From the NCBI GenBank assembly GCA_036346355.1, contig CM070585.1, positions 4,603,001-4,667,000 on the forward strand: a stretch of 64,000 nt of DNA. The letters are read 5' to 3'. The notes beneath the pieces are model-generated. The model did not search any database and was not told the origin of the DNA. It saw nothing but the letters and a program-made list of their open reading frames with translations. The DNA comes from Rhipidocladum racemiflorum. Lineage: Eukaryota; Streptophyta; Magnoliopsida; Poales; Poaceae. Position 1 is the first letter of the stretch. Each line of letters begins with the position of its first letter. Shown one piece after another: positions 57,483-64,000 of this stretch. Position numbers and translations under genes: made by a program.

Positions 57483-60400
57483 TTACAGAAGGAACGAGTT
57501 ACAGGAGGCCGGCACGCTTCTCGTCCTGCAGAGCGACGAGCTCGTCCCGCACGGACTCAAGCTCGGACTCGAGGTCAAGCACCCGCCGACGAGCTTCACG
57601 ACCCTCGCTTGCCGCTTGACGAAGCCGTTTGGACTCCTCCGTTCTTTGGTCGATCGTCCGTTCGGTAACCGTCTTGAGTCACGCAGGGACGCCACCGTCG
57701 CCTCGAGCCCCGACCTCGCCTGCTCACTTTGTTCGAGGCGCTCCTTAAGAAAGTGCGCGGACTCCTCCATCTTCTGCCGGATCTCGGCCTCAGAAGACTT
57801 TAGCTCGGCGACCAGGCGCTCGAGCTTTGCGATCCTAGCGTCTTGCTCGGCCTGGTGCTTCGCGACGACTTCTGGTGGCACGGTCGCGGCGTGGAAGTCC
57901 TTCATAGTGGTCTCCAGCACCTGCGCGACAGGGTATCTCGGGTTACGATCGGTTTTTTAGGACAAAAGCACGAGCGCGAGGAAAACTTACCCAAAAGAGC
58001 CGAGCCTCCAGCCCCTCCTGGAACAACTTGGCGGGGTCCTCCGCCCCGATTTGTTCTCCCTGGGCGGGCAGTGGATCCTTCGCCCCAATCCCTTCTCCTT
58101 CGTCGGGCACAGGGGCTTGAGTCCGAGCTCCCTCGTCCCCTGGGAGCGGAGGGTCTTGGCCCTGGGCATCGACTTCCATCTCTTGAACAGAGACGGCCTC
58201 AAGAGCGAGGATCACCTCCCGCTCTTCTTCCTCCCGGGCAGGAGTTGCGCTCGGGGGCACCTCCCGCTCTTCTTCCTCCCGAGCAGGAGTTACGCTCGGG
58301 GGCTCCTCCCGCTCTTCTTCCTCCCGGGCAGGAGTTGCGCTCAGGGGCTTCTCCCCTTCGGCATCCGGGTCCGCGGGGTACTCCGCCCGGGGCGCGGCAT
58401 CTGCAGCCAGAGGAACTTCCTCCCTGGTAGGCACGGCATCCACGGGCGCGAGGTCGTCGACTCGGGGCACCGGGTCGGCAACCGGAAGGACGGCGTCGAC
58501 CGAGGCGGCCTCGGCGCACAACGGCTCTTCCTCGTCGGGCGGGCCCCCGTTCGGGTTGAGGTCCCCTGACGCTGGGCTGGCGTTGATGTCCGCCGGGGAG
58601 TCGTAAGCTCGGGGAGAAGCCTCCGCGATCTCCTGAAGCGTCTCGGCAATAATGTCACCGGCCGCGAGTCCTCGCGGGAAACTTCAGCGACATGCTCGCC
58701 ACCACCGGGCTCCCCCGCGTCGTCATCACCACCGGGCTCCCCCATATCGTCGTCCTCGTCAATTATGATATGGGGGATGCCCTCCCTCGCGGCTCGGGCA
58801 TCGGCAGCCGCAATCTTCCTCCTTGTCTACTCTTCAGGAGACACGACTTCTGAGGGCCGGATCTCATGGCGGTGGCTCCTCCGACCAGCCCCGTCCTTGT
58901 CGGCGGATCGTGGGGGGCCCAGGCCTCCGCGGCCTCAGTTCCCACCTCGGCCTCATCGCCCACGACGGCCTCGGCAGCCCGGGCAAGCTCCCTCTCTAGC
59001 ACGAGGTCAAGAACATCGTCAGCCATTGCTCCAAAATCCCATAACTCCACACCAGCTGCCACACCCACTACAGACGATGTGGGGTTAGTGTGGTCTTAGG
59101 AGGAGTGAGACAAGCGAGATGGGGCTAAGAGGTGACCTCGTTCGGCATCTTTCGGCTGGCCTCGGCGCGATCGAGGAGGGCAGCCATGTCCTCACGTGCC
59201 TTGTCGGCCCTGGCGGCGGAAGGTCGACCTCTCCCAAGTCGGCCTCGGTGATGGTCGGCGTTGGGCGTGGTTGGGGCGCGGCGGACGACTGCGGGACCTC
59301 GGGACCAGGGGCGAGTCCGGCTTCGTCCTTCTCCTCCTCATCATCGGAGGGCCGAGCTCGAGCTCACCCGCGAGCTCTGCTGAAGAACCGCGATCTGGCT
59401 CTCCGATTGCCTCCTTCATGGACTGACCAGCGGCCTCCTTCTTCGCCCCGCGGCAAGCCGACGTAAGCGAGCCATCGGCTGGGGTTTCTGGTATGTTCAT
59501 CCATCCAAAGTTTTAGTTCGCTCACCTCCTGCCAATCGGCATACTCCAAATCTTTGGCGGGGTGGCCGATCGTCAACCAGGGCGCTGCTTGTAACGCCGA
59601 GGCGAGAGGCAGCGTGGCCGAAGGAGATCGGTCGCGGCGCTTGCGACGCCAATTTTTGGTCTTACGACCTCGTCCCATTTGCGATGCCGGTTGATCCCAC
59701 GACGACCTCGAGGCGACCTTCTCCTGCCAGAGAGTTTTATGAGATCGGGGCACCCTGGAGAGACTCGGACCAAGTAGGACATCAAGAAAGGAGGGCCAAA
59801 TCAGCTTACCGCCTCGGTCCGGTTGAGGGCGTTATTCGAGATCTGGCGACCCTCTAGGATTTCCTTGCCCTTGGGGTGCCGAACATTTCGGACACCCTCG
59901 CGTCCACCCGATCCTCGGTGGAGGCTGCGTCTGAGCAAGAGGAAGTGGTAAGAACGAATATCCTCTGCATAGGAGAGAAAGGTGAGGTCGATGGTATACC
60001 CGAGCGTGATTCCGTGTGATGTCCTGCCACCCCTCAACCTTGAAGAAGGATGCACCCTCCTCACGAGGCGACACCGGCTCGATGTAGTCCCGGCGACATC
60101 CCGTCCGGCCAGCCCGAGCAAGTGAGCTCGTTGATCGGCGGCAACACCTTCTCCTCCTCCGGCTGCACCGTCGGTAGAGGGTCTTGGCACGACCCACGGC
60201 TCGGAGTAGGAAAAGCAGGCCGCCCTCGGCCTTCCTCGAGATAGAACCAAGAGTCAGCCCACCCGACACGGAGTCCTTGAGCGTGAAGCTCGGGTACTGC
60301 ATCTGCGGGTAGGTCGGAGGCAGAAGTAAAGGCAGCCGGCCTGCGAAGGGGTGCCGGTGCGCGAAAGGGTGTAGAAGTGAAGAAAGAGACTGGGAGTAGG

Positions 60401-60759
60401 CTCGACGCCCACAAACCCCTCACAGAGATGGGCGAAGATGGCCATGATGAGGATGGACTTTGGGTGGAGGTGGACGATCTCGCACTCGCATGAGGCGTCT
60501 GGCTTCAACGAACTTCGCTTTCGGGCGTGCGAAGCCCGTTTATGGCGTAGAGCTCGGTGGAGACGATCTCTCCTTCCGCCGGCTCGGGGCTCTCCTCGGC
60601 ACCAGCGGCTCTCCATGAGCCGGCGTCAAGGTACTTCGCCCGCTCGAGAATCTCCAGCGTGCGCCTATCAAGCTTGCTGGCGCCGAACTTTGCCAGGAGG
60701 ATGGAGGAGATGATCGGAAAAGGAGGATGAAGCGCCCGAAATGAAGAAGTAAGGCGCAC
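57483..60759 (-). pseudogene. Gypsy-3 antisense gene (PF04195-like), with intron
   Basis: Runs opposite to pol. N-terminal part near 60759-60400 reads KLDRRTLEILERAKYLDAGS and, after shifts, VHLHPKSILIMAIFAHLCEG, FVGVEPTPSLFLHFYTLS and LRVGWADSWFYLEEGRG, the same domain as at 5118-5928 in Gypsy-1. The middle is broken. An acidic repeat PSATPAREEEERE follows (58210-58350, three units of 48 bp). The last intron 57921-57990 (GTAAG...GCAG on the minus strand) joins LEARLFW to VLETTMKDFHAATVPPE, and a coiled coil (KLERLVAELKSSEAEIRQKM) ends the gene. Function unknown; frameshifts make it a likely pseudogene. Confidence 0.65.
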
Positions 60760-61189
60760 TAATTGATTGAAAGGACAAGTGGATCTAGGGCTTCTCTTAC
60801 GGGGTTTAAAACCAAGCGAGAGAACGAAGAGGTTCCCGCCGTTATGGTCGAGGAAGCCCTAAAGCGCGGGGCGATTGAGACGTCCACCACACGGGGAGCG
60901 GCAGCGTGGACACGCAAACCAAGGTCAGTCTTGTCGGGCGACGGTTCCCGAGGGGGAGCGGTTCGTACTAACCGAATGAAGCTTCCAAGGGAAGGAACCG
61001 TCGGTAGGATGGGAACTAGTTCGCACGCCCAAGGCATGGCGGAACCGAGCTCGTCTCTCGGGGCGGACTAATAGCTCGGAGGTCGGGGCAGGTGTTCGTC
61101 GCGACCAACCTGGCTGGCTCGGGAGACGGTAGGCCCGAGAGGAAGGTCTTTTCCTAAAGCCTTCTTCCACTCGAACCTCGGGGGCTAGG
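60760..61189. other. Gypsy-3 3' region and PPT
   Basis: 430 bp upstream of the antisense start (its promoter should lie here, but no convincing TATA box was seen). It ends in the polypurine tract CTCGGGGGCTAGG beside the 3' LTR. Confidence 0.5.
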
Positions 61190-61860
61190 CGTCGAGAGTC
61201 GGGTAGACCCCACAGAATTACCTCGGGTGCCACGAGGGGCGCGGGCTCACTGCTGCCCGAACTACCGGAAGGCCGCTCCCCTGGATGACCTAGCCGGGCG
61301 CCACGAGCAGCACGAGGTCGTTCCCGTCCTGGTCGCGAGGAGTTGTTCCAAGGGACGGTCTAGCCGGGACCTTTTTAGGAGGTCGCATGACCTGGTGGAC
61401 CGATAGCTCGTGCTCAGGCCGAAGTGGCCGAGTTCGGAGTTAGACGTTAGCCGACCTGACGTGATCCCGAGGTCGGTAACCACCCGCTGCGTAACCTCCG
61501 CTAGTTCGTTGCGATCCTCGCGGGGACGTGACAGGAGTGTAGGATCCGTTAGTTACCACATTGGACCTGGTCGGACGTGGAGTTAGTGGGTTTGAACAAG
61601 CACGCCCCTTTGTAAGCTATAAAAGCATCCCCACCATGAAGGGGACGGAGATAACTTTTTCTGTACAAAGATATACACGAGCTGGAGTAGGGCTATTATC
61701 TCCTTCTTGAGAGGCCCGAACCAGGGTAAACTACAGTGTCCCTGCCTGTTGAAGCCCAGTGAGTCACTCCTCTGAGTATCCCATCACGTAAGAAGGGGTC
61801 GCAGTTGGTCCCTCCACCAACAAGTAAGCTCGGCGGGGGCCTGCTCCCCATTCGTCGACA
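61190..61860 (+). repeat. Gypsy-3 3' LTR
   Basis: About 671 bp, TATAAAAGC near 61619, ends GTCGACA, followed by the target duplication ACTAC. Its first base reads C rather than T, and the first 12 bases have one deletion relative to the 5' LTR. Confidence 0.9.
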
Positions 61861-61865
61861 ACTAC

Positions 61866-63480
61866 ATTTGTTGACTTATATTCCTCGTCTAAAATTGTTA
61901 AAAGCTATATCCAGAACCAGCAGAGTGCTAAAAGTGCTCAGATAGGGTCAAATAAAATGAAGCAATTGAGGCAACGCTCGCTTAATAAGAGGAAAGTTTT
62001 TTGTCCTGTTGACCGAACACCTCCAAAAGTGTTCCCAATAGGATTAAATAAGTTTTTCATCCGGAAGAAAAATGAAAATATCCAAGTGATGAGATATAAA
62101 GCGTGGATTGTAGCACAAGGGTTCATGCAGAGACCCAGCATCAATTATGATGAAACCTATTCTCCTGTAACGAATGGAATAATGTTCTGATATTTAATAT
62201 AAATAGCAACAAGCTTAAATTTAACAATGCAGTTGAGGGATGTAGTGACCACATATTTATATGGTCACTGGATACAGATATTTATATGAGAATCCTTGAA
62301 GGAGTTACAATTTCGAATCCTAATAATTGCAACATGTATAGCGTCAAATTACAAATATTGCTATACGAATTAAAATAGTCGGGAAGAATGTGGTACAACC
62401 AACTTAGTGAATTCCTACTGAATAAGGGATATTCAAATATTGATGATCATCTCGATATATGTTGATGATCTGAATATCATTGGAACCACAAAGAAGATAA
62501 AGGAAGCAAGTGCTTACCTCATGACGGAGTTTGAGATGAAAGATTTGGGTAAAACTAAATTTTGCTTAGGCTTGTATCTAGAGCTTTCTCAGAAGAAAAA
62601 ATTTTGTACACCAGTATGCCTATACCAAGAAGGCATTAGAAAGATTTAATATGGATAAACCTCATCCTTTAAAAACCCTGTGGTTGTAAGATCCCTTGAA
62701 GTGGATAAAGACTCTTTTAGACCAATAATGAAAAATGAGAAAGTATTGGGACCTGAAGTTCCATACTTAAGCGCTATTGGAGCACTTATGTATCTTGCGA
62801 ATTGCACAGGATTTGATATTGCATTCGCAGTAAATTTGATAGCAAGGCACAATGCAGCTCCAACCAGAGGACATTGAGCTTGTGTCAAGAGTTTACAGAT
62901 ACCTTCAAGCTACATTAGATATTGGATTGTTTTTCTAGAAGAACCAAGACTTAATCATGGTGGGATATACGGATGCTAGCTATCTATCTAATCCCCATAG
63001 TGTCAAATCTTACACTGGTTTTGTGTTTTTTTGAGGTGATTCGGCCATTTCCTGGTAGTCTTTTAAATAAACCTTAGTAGCTACTTCTACCAACCACTCA
63101 GATATTGTAGCTTTATATGAAGCCTTACGTGAGTATTTTGGCTGAGATGTGTGATTAATCATATCCAGAAGTTATATGGTCTTAATACCGTCGATACCCC
63201 TATGATTATCTATGAAGATAATATTACTTGTATTTCATAAATGCAAATGGATTATACGAAGAGCAATATCATGAAGCGTATTGTCTCTAAATTGTTCTAT
63301 CCTCATGAACTCCAAAGAATGGTGAGGTAAAAATAATGCAAACTAAGTCATGAAAAAATAGCAAATTTGTTTACAAAATCTTTACCACATTCTACTTTTC
63401 AAAGATGTGTTAATGACATTGGAATGAGATGACTTAGAGATTTGCAAAGTTCAGGGGAGTAAATATCTGAACTATGACCC
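61866..63480 (+). pseudogene. Copia reverse transcriptase and RNase H remnant
   Basis: The frame picks up after Gypsy-3 with FVDLYSSSKIVKS, then NKFFIRKKNENIQVMRYKA, WIVAQGFMQRPSINYDETYS (62050-62160), SGRMWYNQLSEFLLNKGYS (about 62378-62434), IYVDDLNIIGT (the catalytic YVDD, 62455-62490), EFEMKDLGKTKFCLGL, PYLSAIGALMYLANC and DIAFAVNLIARHNAAPTRGH (to 62877). RNase H: VGYTDASYLSNPHS near 62960 and VATSTNHSDIVALYEALRE near 63080. Stops at several points. Confidence 0.8.
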
Positions 63481-63609
63481 TTTTGCATGATCCTAAATAT
63501 CATATTTTGTATCCTCAAGATGTAAGTTGTGCTCCTTTTCCCTTAGCGAGTTTTCCCGAAGTTTCTCAGATGAAGGTTTTTAATGAGGCAACTAGGGCAA
63601 CACAGAGTA

Positions 63610-64000
63610 TGTAACATCCCAAAAATTATTTTTCTTGGATTTATTGTGCATTTGCTATTTGTGAGAATTTTCTAGAATTTACTAGGATTATTTGAAATTT
63701 ATTTGAATTAAGAATTCTCTTAAAAATTATTTAAAAGTTTAAATAAAGTTTAGTTTGAAATATTTTTATTTGAGTTCAAAATGTCTCAAAATATATTTTT
63801 TAGACTTTTTTGGATCTTTTGGGGGTATTTTTTCTATTTATTTGGCTTTATTTTATTTTATAGAATTTCTTTAATTAGTAAAACTCAGAAAATACCTTAA
63901 AACCTTAAGTGGGCCAAACCCACTAGGGCCCAGTCCAAACCGACCCATACCCGCACCAGCCCATCCGGCCCGCAAATCCACTACCGTCGCAAACCCTAGG
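63610..64000 (+). repeat. Start of another LTR (truncated by window end)
   Basis: TGTAACATCCCAAAAATTAT begins abruptly after copia 3' sequence. TGTAACACCCC-like starts followed by AAAATT are common for LTRs of Tekay/Del-type gypsy elements in grasses, and the following AT-rich then GGGCCCAGTCCAAACC-type sequence suits such an LTR. The partner and the element lie beyond 64000. Confidence 0.5.

Larger units (their letters stand above)
50409..61860 (+). mobile_element. Gypsy-3: Tat-type Ty3-gypsy LTR retrotransposon
   Basis: 5-bp target duplication ACTAC at 50404-50408 and 61861-61865. LTRs 50409-51080 and 61190-61860, about 671 bp each. Primer site TGGCGCCGTCCGTGGGG at 51082, PPT CTCGGGGGCTAGG before 61190. 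Plus-strand gag, protease, RT, RNase H and integrase end at 56798. A minus-strand antisense gene occupies about 57483-60759. Many frameshifts. Same lineage as Gypsy-1 but a different family, with different LTRs. Confidence 0.92.
47780..63609 (+). mobile_element. Decayed Ty1-copia retrotransposon, split by Gypsy-3
   Basis: Plus-strand copia coding is found in order on both sides of Gypsy-3: protease to integrase at 48650-50408, RT and RNase H at 61866-63480. The left end near 47800-47825 has ACGTTTTACAATACGTTATCAGC, like the LTR/primer-site junction of this copia family. At the right, sequence with CCCTTAGCGAGTTTTCCC is typical of its 3' untranslated end. The LTRs cannot be delimited: the right one is beyond or broken by the LTR start at 63610. 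Many stops show it is old. The start coordinate is approximate. Confidence 0.75.

Overview
This window looks like nuclear DNA of a grass (Poaceae, probably a panicoid, though the species cannot be fixed from sequence alone). The evidence is one plant SBP-box gene with introns, three LTR retrotransposons of plant Ty3-gypsy type nested in older elements, two Ty1-copia remnants, a CACTA DNA transposon, and several MITEs. There is one convincing host gene. No tRNA, rRNA, CRISPR array or bacterial operon was seen.

Layout. 1-2527: unrecognised sequence, then a minus-strand copia remnant (an LTR and the last codons of pol). 2528-14840: Gypsy-1, a minus-strand Tat-type Ty3-gypsy element with TSD CCTCT, 0.9-kb LTRs, a ~150-bp tandem array beside the 3' LTR, two genes running antisense to pol, and a gag deleted up to the 5' LTR. 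16229-33855: a CACTA transposon with TSD ATG and CACTACTAC ends. It carries a fragment of an FDM/IDN2-like gene (an RNA-directed DNA methylation factor) and an ~800-bp foldback. 18058-32451: Gypsy-2, a minus-strand Tekay/Del-type chromovirus with 4.4-kb LTRs, inserted into the captured FDM exon with TSD ATGAC. 37063-42127: an SPL18-like SBP-box transcription factor gene, minus strand, three coding exons, with a canonical miR156 site. It is surrounded by MITEs and by three copies of an AT-rich repeat family ending in AGGGTTMAC. About 47.8-63.6 kb: a decayed plus-strand copia element, split by Gypsy-3 (50409-61860, TSD ACTAC), a second Tat-type element with its own antisense gene. 63610-64000: the apparent start of another LTR, cut by the window end.

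How the parts relate. The insertion order can be read directly: copia remnant before Gypsy-1; FDM capture, then CACTA, then Gypsy-2; copia before Gypsy-3. The retrotransposon genes encode the usual gag, protease, reverse transcriptase, RNase H and integrase set and are frameshifted throughout. Some of this may be sequencing error, because differences between paired LTRs cluster in GC-rich and CAG/CTG contexts. The least ordinary features are the spliced antisense genes in both Tat elements (one with a clear TATA box), a separate small antisense unit with TATA box and poly(A) signal, the captured RdDM gene fragment beside a hairpin inside a CACTA element, and the odd LTR-gag junction of Gypsy-1. 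All gene calls rest on my reading of translations and motifs; no database search was run.
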